64,000 bases of DNA, taken from Paraconexibacter antarcticus. GTDB taxonomy: Bacteria > Actinomycetota > Thermoleophilia > Solirubrobacterales > Solirubrobacteraceae. The position numbers were made by a program, and so were the translations under genes. This document shows positions 24,394 to 31,973 of this stretch, in pieces. The first letter of the stretch is position 1, and every line of letters starts with the position of its first letter. Where the stretch lies: assembly GCF_024220175.1 (NCBI RefSeq), contig NZ_CP098502.1:1116001-1180000 (forward strand). Direction: 5' to 3'. The notes beneath the pieces are model-generated. The model was not told the origin of the DNA. It did not search any database and saw only the letters and a list, made by a program, of their open reading frames with translations.

Positions 24394-24829
24394 CCCGTAC
24401 AGCCCCAGCAACGGCTCCGACCAGCAGCCGCCCGCCGCGATCGCCCAGGCGATCAGCGAGATCAGCGAGAAGATGACGCTGCTCATCCGCGAGGAGATCG
24501 AGCTCGCGAAGGCCGAGGTCGAGGTCAAGGCGAAGTCGCTCTTGAAGGGGGCGGTCGTCGGCATCGCCGGCGGCGTCTTCTTCATCGTCGGGCTCTACTT
24601 CGCCCTGCACGGCCTCGCCTGGCTCGCCTGGTACGAGCTCTTCCCCAAGGAGACGTTCTTCTGGGGGTTCTTCCTCGTTGCCGGCGTGCTCTTCGTCATG
24701 GGCGGCCTCGCCGGCTTCTTCGCGGCCAAGCTCTTCAAGGCCGGGAAGTCGCCCGCGCCGACGATGGCGATCCGCGAGGCGCAGCTCATCAAGGAGACCG
24801 TGACGACGACCAGGGCGGAGAAGCACTAG
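24383..24829 (+). CDS. Phage-holin-3-6 superfamily (DUF1469) membrane protein
   Basis: A 148-residue membrane protein. An amphipathic helix (AISEISEKMTLLIREEIELAKAEVE, residues 24-48) precedes two long transmembrane helices (AVVGIAGGVFFIVGLYFAL and WGFFLVAGVLFVMGGLAGFF) and a basic tail. This is the actinobacterial putative holin / DUF1469 family, which is a house-keeping envelope protein, not evidence of phage. The start is TTG at 24383, overlapping the preceding gene by 11 bases. Confidence 0.85.
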   Translation: MANNPYSPSNGSDQQPPAAIAQAISEISEKMTLLIREEIELAKAEVEVKAKSLLKGAVVGIAGGVFFIVGLYFALHGLAWLAWYELFPKETFFWGFFLVAGVLFVMGGLAGFFAAKLFKAGKSPAPTMAIREAQLIKETVTTTRAEKH

Positions 24830-25078
24830 ATGGCATCGCGTACCCCGGAGGAGATCCGCGCCTCGATCGAGGCGAACCGGAACGAGCTCGCCGTCTCCGT
24901 CCAGAAGCTCCGCAACGAGGTGGCCGAGGTCACCGACTGGCGCAAGCAGCTGAAGGCCAACCAGCAGGCCGTCGTCATCGGCGCCGCGGTCGTCGGCTTC
25001 GTCGCCGCCGGTGGCGTCGCCGCGTTCGGCAGCCTCTTCACGCGCCGCAAGCGTCACCGCGCCGCCCGCGGCTACTAG
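24830..25078 (+). CDS. DUF3618 membrane protein
   Basis: An 82-residue DUF3618 protein. It begins ASRTPEEIRASIEANRNELA, a helical coiled-coil typical of the family, followed by DWRKQLKANQQ and one membrane helix (VVIGAAVVGFVAAGGVAAF) and a very basic tail. It abuts the holin-like gene with no gap. DUF3618 and DUF1469 genes often travel together and are thought to act at the envelope. A strong hairpin follows at 25108. Confidence 0.88.
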   Translation: MASRTPEEIRASIEANRNELAVSVQKLRNEVAEVTDWRKQLKANQQAVVIGAAVVGFVAAGGVAAFGSLFTRRKRHRAARGY

Positions 25079-25107
25079 CCGCGGGCGGACTCGGTCCCGT
25101 TGCAGCC

Positions 25108-25132
25108 GGAGGGACGACGTCGTCGTCCCTCC
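25108..25132. terminator. Strong bidirectional hairpin terminator
   Basis: GGAGGGACGAC (25108-25118), loop GTC, GTCGTCCCTCC (25122-25132): a perfect 11-bp stem between the convergent DUF3618 and DegV genes. Confidence 0.75.
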
Positions 25133-25136
25133 GCGA

Positions 25137-26000
25137 CTAGCGGCCGACGAGGGCGGGCGGGAGCCCGCCCACCCCGAGCAGACCCGGGCCGGCGTACGTC
25201 CCGACGACGGCGCCGATCTCCGAGACCAGCATCGGCTCGGTGCCGAAGTGCCGCCGGCCCTCCTCGGCGAGGCGCTCCGCGTCCGCGTGGGCCTGGATGT
25301 GCTGGATGACCCACGCGGTCTGCCCGGCCTCCGTGAGCTCGTCCATCGCGGCGACGAGCCGCTGGAAGGCGCGGCTCGACGTCCGCACCCGCTCGATCGG
25401 CTCGACCTCGCCGTTGACCGTGAGGATCGGCTTGATCTTCAGCGCGCCCCCGACCCACGCCGCGGCCGTCCCGATGCGCCCGCCCTTGCGGAGGTACTCG
25501 AGCGTGTCGACCGCGAACCAGATGCGGGTCTGCCCGCTCGCCTCGACCGTCCGGGCCGCGATCTCCGCCGGCGTCCCGCCCGCGTCGCGCGCGGCGACCG
25601 CGGCGAGCATGATCATCGCCAGGCCGCCGGCGACGTTGCGTGAGTCGACGACCTCGATCGTGCGGTCGGGGAACCGGCCGAGGGCGTCCGCCGCCGCCTG
25701 CCGCGCCGTCTCCACCGTCCCCGAGATCGCGCCGCTGATGTGGATCGAGACGATGTCCTGGCCGGCCTCGAGCAGCGGGCAGTAGACGGCGAGGAAGTCG
25801 CCGATCGACGGCTGCGAGGTCGTGGGGAGCTTCGAGTCGGCCCGGAGCCGGTCGTAGAAGGCCTGCAGGTCCATCTCCGACTCGCGGTGGGTGTCGGTGC
25901 CGTGGTTGACGTAGAGCGACACCTGGGGGATGCCGAGCGTCGCGAGCAGCTCGGGCGGCATCGAGTGGGTGGAGTCGGAGACGATCGTGACCGGGGACAT
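25137..26000 (-). CDS. DegV-family fatty-acid-binding protein
   Basis: A 287-residue DegV/FakB-like protein. Such proteins bind a fatty acid and present it to a FakA kinase for phosphorylation and use in phospholipids. Conserved: IVSDSTHSMP at the start, the TSQPSIGDF pocket near residue 65, HISGAISGTVETAR near 90, and VDTLEYLRKGGRIG in the C-terminal lobe. No FakA is nearby. The ATG at 26000 follows a TAGGCT box (26008-26013, minus strand), suggesting a near-leaderless transcript. Confidence 0.92.
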   Translation of the reverse strand: MSPVTIVSDSTHSMPPELLATLGIPQVSLYVNHGTDTHRESEMDLQAFYDRLRADSKLPTTSQPSIGDFLAVYCPLLEAGQDIVSIHISGAISGTVETARQAAADALGRFPDRTIEVVDSRNVAGGLAMIMLAAVAARDAGGTPAEIAARTVEASGQTRIWFAVDTLEYLRKGGRIGTAAAWVGGALKIKPILTVNGEVEPIERVRTSSRAFQRLVAAMDELTEAGQTAWVIQHIQAHADAERLAEEGRRHFGTEPMLVSEIGAVVGTYAGPGLLGVGGLPPALVGR

Positions 26001-26078
26001 GCGCGCCAGCCTATTCGTGCACCCGGACCCGCCCGCGGTGCGGGCACGCCGGCGCGGGGCGCGTGCGATCATCGCCGC

Positions 26079-27143
26079 GTGAGCGTCACGCTGGTCACCG
26101 GGGGCACAGGCATGATCGGCTCCCACGTCGTGCGGGCGCTCGTCGCGCGCGGTGACACGGTCCGCACGACGGTCCGCGGCCGGTCGCGGACCGACAACCT
26201 CATCGGGGTCGACGCGCAGCAGGTCGAGTGCGACATCCTCGACCGCCGGCAGGTCCGCCGCGCGATGCGGGGGGTCGACCGGGTCTTCCACTGTGCCGGT
26301 CTGACGTCGCTGCGGGCGAGCGCCGACCTGCAGTTCCAGGTCAACGTCCACGGCACCCGCATCGTCATGGAGGAGGCGCTGAAGGCGGGCGCCGAGCGGG
26401 TCGTCCACACCTCGTCGTTCGCGGCGATCGGGCCGGCCGAGCGCGGCTCGACCGCCGACGAGGACCAGATGTTCCGGGCGGGCCGCTTCGGCCTCGCCTA
26501 CGTCAACGCGAAGCACGAGGCGGAGATGATCGTCCTCCAGCTCGCCGCGGCCGGGCTGCCGGTCGTCATCGTGAACCCCGCGCACGTCATGGGCCGTGGC
26601 GACCTGTACCGCTCGTCGACCGAGATCGTGCGGCGCTTCCTCCGCTGCGAGATCCCCGCCTACGTCGACGGCGCGATCTGCCTCGTGGACGTCGAGGACG
26701 TCGCCGCCGGCATCCTCCTCGCCGAGGAGAAGGGCAACGTCGGCGAGCGCTACATCCTCGGCAACCGCAACTACACGCTCGACCGCCTCTTCGCCGAGCT
26801 CGGTCGGATCAGCGGCATCGAGCCGCCCGCCGTGAAGCTCCCCCTGCCCGCCGCGATGGCGCTCGTCCGCGGCCTCGGTGCCCTGCCGGGGCGGCCGGCG
26901 ATCACCCCGGCCGAGCTCCAGGCGTCGGCCCTCTGGTGGACCTTCCGCTCGAACAAGGCCCGGCGCGACCTCGGCTTCAAGCCCGGCCACCACGAGGACT
27001 CGCTCGAGCGGACGATCGCGTGGTACCGCGAGCGCGAGCCGCTGCGCCTGCGTAGTCCCGGGGCCCGCCAGCCGCTGCCGCTGCGCACCTCGGGCTTCAC
27101 GCTGCAGCAGGTCGAGCGCTTCGTCTCGATGTTCGCGGGATGA
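26079..27143 (+). CDS. NAD-dependent epimerase/dehydratase (extended SDR)
   Basis: A 354-residue extended short-chain dehydrogenase, dihydroflavonol-4-reductase / HpnA-like. The nucleotide site is VTLVTGGTGMIGSHVVRAL; the active-site pair is YVNAKHEAE near residue 140 with the upstream Ser in VVHTSSFAA. The C-terminal segment (about residue 290) reads RRDLGFKPGHHEDSLERTIAWYRE, typical of sugar- or steroid-type epimerases. GTG at 26079 is the start. The substrate is open: a nucleotide sugar or a lipid 3-keto group. Confidence 0.88.
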   Translation: MSVTLVTGGTGMIGSHVVRALVARGDTVRTTVRGRSRTDNLIGVDAQQVECDILDRRQVRRAMRGVDRVFHCAGLTSLRASADLQFQVNVHGTRIVMEEALKAGAERVVHTSSFAAIGPAERGSTADEDQMFRAGRFGLAYVNAKHEAEMIVLQLAAAGLPVVIVNPAHVMGRGDLYRSSTEIVRRFLRCEIPAYVDGAICLVDVEDVAAGILLAEEKGNVGERYILGNRNYTLDRLFAELGRISGIEPPAVKLPLPAAMALVRGLGALPGRPAITPAELQASALWWTFRSNKARRDLGFKPGHHEDSLERTIAWYREREPLRLRSPGARQPLPLRTSGFTLQQVERFVSMFAG

Positions 27144-27153
27144 TCGGTGCGGC

Positions 27154-27426
27154 ATGACCGTCGTCCTGTACCGCTGCCACACCCCGACGGACTGGCTCTG
27201 CCCGTGCGGCCGGGTGAAGCGCGAGCTCGTCCGGGCTGGCGAGGACGTGCGGGAGGTCCGCGTGCCGTGGGCCAAGGGGGATCGCCGCGACGTCCGCGCG
27301 CTCACCGGCCAGACGGTCGTGCCGGTCGCCGTCATCGACGGCGACGCCATCTGCGACTCGCGCCGCATCCGGCAGCACCTGTCCCGGCGGGCACAGGCGG
27401 TCACCGGACCCTCGCGGATGGACTAG
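27154..27426 (+). CDS. Glutaredoxin/GST N-terminal-like thioredoxin-fold protein
   Basis: A 90-residue thioredoxin-fold protein. The active-site motif is a CPCG (WLCPCGRVKRELV), the cis-Pro loop is TVVPVAVIDG, and the end SRRIRQHLSRR matches the last helix of glutaredoxins. It may reduce disulfides or glutathionyl/mycothiol-type adducts. It lies 10 bases after the epimerase and may be co-transcribed with it. The stop TAG overlaps a TAGCCT box that could be the -10 of the next gene. Confidence 0.8.
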   Translation: MTVVLYRCHTPTDWLCPCGRVKRELVRAGEDVREVRVPWAKGDRRDVRALTGQTVVPVAVIDGDAICDSRRIRQHLSRRAQAVTGPSRMD

Positions 27427-27438
27427 CCTGGCGCGCTC

Positions 27439-29223
27439 ATGCGCACGCTCCACCGGACCTTCGCCGTGTCCGCCGCCCTCGGGCTCGCGGGGCTCGCGGC
27501 CGCGGCGGGGCCGGCGGGGGCGGCCGAGCCGATCATGCCGCTCGGCCAGGTGCAGAAGGGCATGCACTGCACGGGGCGCAGCGTCGTCAGCGGCGTCGAC
27601 ATCGCGACCTTCGACGTCGACATCCTCGGCGTCGTCGCCGGGGACGCCGCGGCCCGCCAGCCGTACATCCTCTTCCGCGCCTCCGGCCCGGCGGTCGACG
27701 CCACCGGGATCGGGCCGGGCTTCTCGGGCTCCCCGATCTCCTGCCCGGACGCGGCGGGTGTGTCGCGGGTCGTCGGCGCGATCTCCGAGGGCATCGGGGC
27801 CTACGGCGGGCTGACCGCGCTCGCGACCCCGATCGAGTCGATCCTCGGCGAGACGGTCGACCCGCCCGCCGAGACGCGGTCCGCGCCGGCGCTCATCCGG
27901 TCCGCGCGCCCACTCGCGACGCCGCTGAGCTTCGGCGGGCTCTCGGTCCCGGTCGCCACCGCGCTGCAGGCCGCGGCGAGGCGGAAGGGCGCCGTCGTCT
28001 ACGCGGCCCCCGAGGCGCCGTCCGGCCCCGAGTTCCCGCTGCTCCCGCTGCAGGGCGGCTCGGCGATGGCCGTCGGCCTCTCCAGCGGCGACGTCACCGC
28101 CGGCGCGATCGGCACGGTCGCCTACGTCGACGGCTCGACCGTCTGGGCCTTCGGTCACCCGCTCGACAGCGCGGGCCGTCGCTCGCTCTTCCTCCAGGAC
28201 GCCTACGTCTACGGCGTCATCGGGAACCCGATCGGCTCTGAGGACCTCTCGACGTACAAGTACGCCGCGCCCGGCCACGACGTCGGCACGCTGACGAACG
28301 ACGCCGTGTCCGCCGTCGTCGGGCGGCTCGGCGCGCTGCCGCGGAGCTTCCCGCTCCAGGTCGTCGGGCGCGACCTCGACACCGGCGCGACGGACACGTC
28401 GAACATGCGTATCGCCGACGAGACGGCGCTCGGGCTGCCGACCGGCGTCTCGGCCCTCAGCCAGGTCGGGGCGGTCGCGGTGGCCGAGGTGACGTACGAC
28501 CTGCTCCGCGGCATCCCGCTGCGCCAGAGCGGCTCGATGTGCGTCCACATCCGCGTCCTCGAGCGCCGGCGGCCCCTCGGCTTCTGCAACACGTACGCGG
28601 GCGGCTCACAGGGCAACGGGCCCGGGGCCGCGCAGGTGGCGGACTTCGGGTCGGCCGCGGGCGCGCTCGACGCGTTCAACTTCGGTCCGCTCCACATCCT
28701 CGGCGCGCAGGTCGACCTGAGGTTCCGCCGCTCGCTGCGGCAGGCCTACCTGCTCGAGGCGACCGCGCCGCAGCGCGCCCGCCGGGGGACGACGGTCCGC
28801 GTCCGGGTCCTCGCCCAGCGCGTCAACGGGCCGAAGCTGCGCCGGACGATCAGCGTGAGGATCCCGAGGCAGACGCCGATCGGCCAGCGCCGCATCCGCC
28901 TCGACGGCGCGCCGGGGGACGGCGGCGGGTCGCTCACCGACGCGCTCTCCGGCGTCATCGACCTCGGATCGCTCCAGACGACCGACACGAGCACCGACGA
29001 CGCGGCCGGCCCGCGCACGGTGAAGGCGCTGGCGGCGAGCATCGCCGGAGTGCACCGCTACGACGGCGTCACCGCGTCGATCCTGCCGCTCGGCGGCGGC
29101 GGCGGCGGCGGGGGCCTGCCGGGCGGCCCGGAGGGCATCGCCCAGCGCGCGCGGGACGTGTACCGAGACCCGGCGCTGCGGCTCAGCGGGACCGCGAGCG
29201 CGCGGATCACCGTCACGCCGTAG
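27439..29223 (+). CDS. SpoIVB-like S55 peptidase family protein, exported
   Basis: A 594-residue exported protein. The signal peptide (residues 1-30) is followed by a SpoIVB/S55-type serine-protease region: MPLGQVQKGMHCTGRS near residue 34, and GIGPGFSGSPI near 94 with the candidate catalytic Ser. WAFGHPLD near residue 237 resembles the GHPL motif of this fold. A long second half of beta domains follows, with a Gly8 tract (LPLGGGGGGGGLPG) near residue 550. In Bacillus SpoIVB triggers sigma-K in sporulation; here no sporulation genes are seen, so another regulated cleavage is likely. Confidence 0.82.
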   Translation: MRTLHRTFAVSAALGLAGLAAAAGPAGAAEPIMPLGQVQKGMHCTGRSVVSGVDIATFDVDILGVVAGDAAARQPYILFRASGPAVDATGIGPGFSGSPISCPDAAGVSRVVGAISEGIGAYGGLTALATPIESILGETVDPPAETRSAPALIRSARPLATPLSFGGLSVPVATALQAAARRKGAVVYAAPEAPSGPEFPLLPLQGGSAMAVGLSSGDVTAGAIGTVAYVDGSTVWAFGHPLDSAGRRSLFLQDAYVYGVIGNPIGSEDLSTYKYAAPGHDVGTLTNDAVSAVVGRLGALPRSFPLQVVGRDLDTGATDTSNMRIADETALGLPTGVSALSQVGAVAVAEVTYDLLRGIPLRQSGSMCVHIRVLERRRPLGFCNTYAGGSQGNGPGAAQVADFGSAAGALDAFNFGPLHILGAQVDLRFRRSLRQAYLLEATAPQRARRGTTVRVRVLAQRVNGPKLRRTISVRIPRQTPIGQRRIRLDGAPGDGGGSLTDALSGVIDLGSLQTTDTSTDDAAGPRTVKALAASIAGVHRYDGVTASILPLGGGGGGGGLPGGPEGIAQRARDVYRDPALRLSGTASARITVTP

Positions 29224-29292
29224 GACGGAGTGGACGCGTACGACGAGGAGGCGGGCGGGGCCGGCCGGCCTCGCGGCGCGACGCCGGAGGCC

Positions 29293-29697
29293 TCAGGCCA
29301 GGCGGTTCTCGATCTGCATGTTCGGCGGGTTCGTCGGGACGGCGTCGGGCGCCTCGTCGGCCGCGACCGGCTGCTCGACGCCGAGGACCTCGGCGAGCTC
29401 GCCGGACTCGAACATCTCGGCGACGATGTCGGCGCCGCCGATGAGCTCACCCCCGACGAAGAGCTGCGGGATCGTCGGCCACTGCGAGATCGCGCTGAGC
29501 TCCTGGCGGATGCGCGGGTCGGGGAGGATGTCGACCGCGGCGAACGGAGCGTCGAGCGCCTGCAGGGCGCCGACGGTCCGGGCGCTGAAGCCGCACGCGG
29601 GCGCCTCGGGCGTCCCCTTCATGAAGAGGATCACCGGGTGCTCGGTGATGGCGCCGGCGATGGCGTCGCGGATCGGGTTGTCGGTCTGCTCGGACAC
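29293..29697 (-). CDS. Monothiol CGFS glutaredoxin (Grx4/GrxD type)
   Basis: A 134-residue monothiol glutaredoxin. Motifs: VILFMKGTPEAPACGFSART with the CGFS active site, WPTIPQLFVGGELIGGADI with the TIP glutathione loop and the GG-D motif. These proteins carry 2Fe-2S clusters, often together with BolA, which is encoded just upstream (29717). A 30-residue acidic/Pro C-terminal extension is unusual. GTG at 29697 is the start. Confidence 0.93.
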   Translation of the reverse strand: MSEQTDNPIRDAIAGAITEHPVILFMKGTPEAPACGFSARTVGALQALDAPFAAVDILPDPRIRQELSAISQWPTIPQLFVGGELIGGADIVAEMFESGELAEVLGVEQPVAADEAPDAVPTNPPNMQIENRLA

Positions 29698-29716
29698 GGG
29701 AACTCCGTTTCGATGG

Positions 29717-29944
29717 TTAGGAAGGCGTGGAGGTCTTGAGGCTGAGGGCGTGGATCGGGCCGCCGATCTCGTCCCCGAAGATGTCGTACACGAGACGGTG
29801 CTGGGCGATCCGGCTGAGCCCCTCGAACTGCGGAGCGACGACGGTGGCGCGCAGGTGGTCCCCGCCGCCCCAGTCCTCGACCTCGGCCGTGGACCCCGGG
29901 AGGGCGGCCTCGATGCGGTGTCTGATCTCGTCGGTGGAGGGCAT
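29717..29944 (-). CDS. bolA: BolA-family protein
   Basis: A 75-residue BolA/IbaG-type protein with the conserved segments IRHRIEAALPGSTAEVED, HLRATVVAPQFEGLSRIAQHR and the C-terminal IHALSLKT with the invariant His. BolA proteins form a 2Fe-2S-bridged dimer with CGFS glutaredoxins; the glutaredoxin gene is 19 bases downstream on the same strand. A TATCCT box (29954-29959, minus strand) lies 9 bases before the ATG. Confidence 0.92.
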   Translation of the reverse strand: MPSTDEIRHRIEAALPGSTAEVEDWGGGDHLRATVVAPQFEGLSRIAQHRLVYDIFGDEIGGPIHALSLKTSTPS

Positions 29945-29953
29945 GCACGTGAC

Positions 29954-30006
29954 AGGATACGACCCTCGGCGATGCTTCCATCGGTGCCCGTGCGAGGCGC
30001 TACACT
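29954..30006. promoter_or_regulatory. Divergent promoter pair for iron-sulfur genes
   Basis: TATCCT on the minus strand (29954-29959) lies 9 bases upstream of bolA, and TACACT on the plus strand (30001-30006) lies 10 bases upstream of the ErpA-type gene. Both fit a TANNNT -10 and would give short or no leaders. No clear -35 boxes are visible. Confidence 0.45.
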
Positions 30007-30016
30007 AAATGAAGCT

Positions 30017-30406
30017 ATGGGTACCACCGAGGTCACGTACAACGCCAAGGGCATCGCCTTCACCGAGAAGGGCGCCGAGAAGGTCAACGAGTTCCTCGCC
30101 GCGCAGAGCGCCGAGGCCGTGGCGACCGCCGGACTGCGCGTCGGCGTCCGCGGCGGTGGCTGTTCGGGCTTCCAGTACCAGCTCGCGTTCGACACCCAGC
30201 GCGACGGCGACGTCATCTTCGAGCACGAGGGCCTGAAGATCCTCGTCGACGCCCAGAGCCTCCCGTACGTCGACGGCTCGGCCATCGACTACGTCGAGTC
30301 GCTGCAGGGTGCGGGCTTCCAGGTGAACAACCCGAACGTCGTCGCCGCGTGCGGCTGCGGCTCGTCCTTCAAGGTCGCCGACGAGGCCGAGGTCTCCGCG
30401 GTCTGA
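30017..30406 (+). CDS. erpA: A-type iron-sulfur cluster insertion protein (ErpA/IscA)
   Basis: A 129-residue HesB/IscA-family carrier. The three cluster-binding Cys are present: GGGCSGFQYQ near residue 50 and CGCGSSF near 115. The N-terminus ITLT-type helix reads IAFTEKGAEKVNEFL. These proteins hand Fe-S clusters to target enzymes. The gene is divergent from bolA-grx, so the three form a single iron-sulfur delivery locus. ErpA versus IscA/SufA cannot be decided from the sequence alone. A hairpin terminator follows at 30433. Confidence 0.93.
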   Translation: MGTTEVTYNAKGIAFTEKGAEKVNEFLAAQSAEAVATAGLRVGVRGGGCSGFQYQLAFDTQRDGDVIFEHEGLKILVDAQSLPYVDGSAIDYVESLQGAGFQVNNPNVVAACGCGSSFKVADEAEVSAV

Positions 30407-30432
30407 TCCGCCGCACCCGGCGCGCCCGGCCG

Positions 30433-30455
30433 ACGGCCACCCTCCGGGTGGCCGT
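30433..30455 (+). terminator. Hairpin terminator after erpA
   Basis: ACGGCCACCC (30433-30442), loop TCC, GGGTGGCCGT (30446-30455), a perfect 10-bp stem followed by TCTGG, 26 bases after the erpA stop. Confidence 0.7.
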
Positions 30456-30551
30456 TCTGGGCTCGCCGGGGCGCTCGTCGCAACGGGTACCCTGGCGCTG
30501 CCCGGGTGCGGCGGCGGCGAGCAGGAGTACCGCGCCGCGACGCGTCCGGCG

Positions 30552-31754
30552 GTGGCGGCCGCAGCCCCCGTTCCGGCGCCGGCGGCCGCGCAGGCCCCGC
30601 CCGGCCCCGTCCCGCCGCCGCCCCAGCGGCTGCCGATCGGGATCAGCGAGAACAACCCGTGGCTCATCGACCCAGGACCCGTCCCGGACGGCTTCGGGCC
30701 GTGGCGCGACCGTGTCGCGGCGCTTCACCCGGCGCGCTACCGCCTGTTCGTCGACTGGTCGACGCTCCAGCCGGACCCGAAGGTGCCGGTCGACCTCGCC
30801 CAGCCGAACGACGGCTGCCTGCGCGGGCTGCCGCCGTGCGGGGCGTTCGCGGGCGTCCGCGACCGGCTGCGCGCGGTCGCGGCGCGGCAGCGGGCGGACG
30901 GCGGGGGCTGGGAGGTCGTCATCGTGCTCCAGGGCGTCCCGGCCTGGGCCGCCGCGCCGGCCGGCGGGTGCGAGCGCGGCGGCACCGACTACCGGGCGCG
31001 CCCGATCACCGAAGCCGGGCTCGCGGGCTACCAGGCGCTCATCCGCGGCCTCCTCGCCCTCGGGCGCCAGGAGGGCGTCGCGCTGCGCTGGTGGAGCCCG
31101 TTCAACGAGCCCAACCACCCGGGCTTCATCAGCCCGCAGCGTCTGCGCTGCTCGGTGAGGTCCCGCTCGCGGTCCCCCGCGGTGTACACGCGCCTCGTGC
31201 GCGCGGCACAGGCCGTCCTCGCCGCCGACCCGGCCCCGCACGACCTCGTCCTCGGCGAGCTCGCCGGCTACGGCAACCCGACGCGCCGCGGGACCCGCGT
31301 CGCCGAGTTCGTCGACGCCCTCCCCGACGACGTCGCGTGCGCCGCCACCGTCTGGGCCCAGCACGAGTACACCCAGCCCGATCGCCGCCAGCCCGACGCC
31401 GTCGGCGAGCTCGAGCGGGCCCTCGACGCCCGGCCCTGCACCCGCGGGAAGCCGATCTGGGTCACCGAGACCGGGGTGGGGCGGACCCGGGCGGGCTCGG
31501 CCCGGCCGGCCGACCCGGCCGCCCAGGAGGCCCAGTGCGCCGCCCAGGCGGCGCTGCTCGAGCACTTCGACGCCGATCCGCGCGTCCAGGCCGTCTTCCA
31601 GTTCTCGGTCCGGGAGGACACCGCCTATCCGGTCGGCCTGTTCGACCCCCGCCTCACCCGCGCCTACCCGGTCTACGACCTGTGGAAGGCCTGGGGCGCC
31701 GCCCGGCCGACCGACCCGGGGCCGCCCGCGCGGCCGGCGGGCTGCTCCGGCTGA
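30552..31754 (+). CDS. Glycoside-hydrolase-like TIM-barrel protein, probably a lipoprotein
   Basis: A 400-residue protein (from the GTG at 30552) resembling clan GH-A glycosidases (GH5/GH39-like). The acid/base Glu is in WWSPFNEPNHPG near residue 184, and the nucleophile Glu in IWVTETGVG near 305. A Pro-rich linker (residues 1-30) precedes the barrel. In the same frame upstream of the GTG the sequence encodes ALVATGTLALPGCGGG, a lipobox signal with Cys at 30507-30509, but no ATG, GTG or TTG precedes it, so the true start is uncertain. The sugar is unknown. It stands alone between erpA and the GntR operon. Confidence 0.75.
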   Translation: MAAAAPVPAPAAAQAPPGPVPPPPQRLPIGISENNPWLIDPGPVPDGFGPWRDRVAALHPARYRLFVDWSTLQPDPKVPVDLAQPNDGCLRGLPPCGAFAGVRDRLRAVAARQRADGGGWEVVIVLQGVPAWAAAPAGGCERGGTDYRARPITEAGLAGYQALIRGLLALGRQEGVALRWWSPFNEPNHPGFISPQRLRCSVRSRSRSPAVYTRLVRAAQAVLAADPAPHDLVLGELAGYGNPTRRGTRVAEFVDALPDDVACAATVWAQHEYTQPDRRQPDAVGELERALDARPCTRGKPIWVTETGVGRTRAGSARPADPAAQEAQCAAQAALLEHFDADPRVQAVFQFSVREDTAYPVGLFDPRLTRAYPVYDLWKAWGAARPTDPGPPARPAGCSG

Positions 31755-31865
31755 CGGCCACCCGCCCGCACCGGCCCGTCGCCCGGTCGCCCGCAGGCCC
31801 GCGCGCCCAGGCCCCGCGCTCCCGACGCGCGGTTATGGCGTGTCGCGGGACGGGTTATGGGAACG

Positions 31866-31885
31866 CTCGACCCGCAGTCGAGGGT
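31866..31885. repeat. 20-bp hairpin repeat, copy 1
   Basis: CTCGACCCGCAGTCGAGGGT. CTCGAC and GTCGAG pair around a CCGCA loop. It matches the copy at 31954-31973 in 19 of 20 bases. It lies in the 219-base gap between the glycosidase-like gene and the GntR gene. Near it the words GGTTATGG occur twice. Confidence 0.7.
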
Positions 31886-31950
31886 GGGTGTCCGAGCTCC
31901 GGGTCACCGCGAGATCCTCGACCCGGCCGGAAATCCCATGGTCGTGCCGA

Positions 31951-31973
31951 ACCCTCGACCAGCAGTCGAGGGT
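31951..31973. terminator. 20-bp hairpin repeat, copy 2, next to the GntR stop codon
   Basis: ACCCTCGAC (31951-31959), loop CAGCA, GTCGAGGGT (31965-31973), a perfect 9-bp stem directly abutting the GntR stop (31974). The 20 bases 31954-31973 repeat copy 1 with one change. It may act as terminator for the EamA-GntR operon. Confidence 0.6.

Noticed and set aside
24383..24829. Prophage remnant suggested by the holin-like gene
   Set aside because: No lysin, integrase or structural genes; DUF1469 proteins are ordinary actinobacterial envelope proteins.
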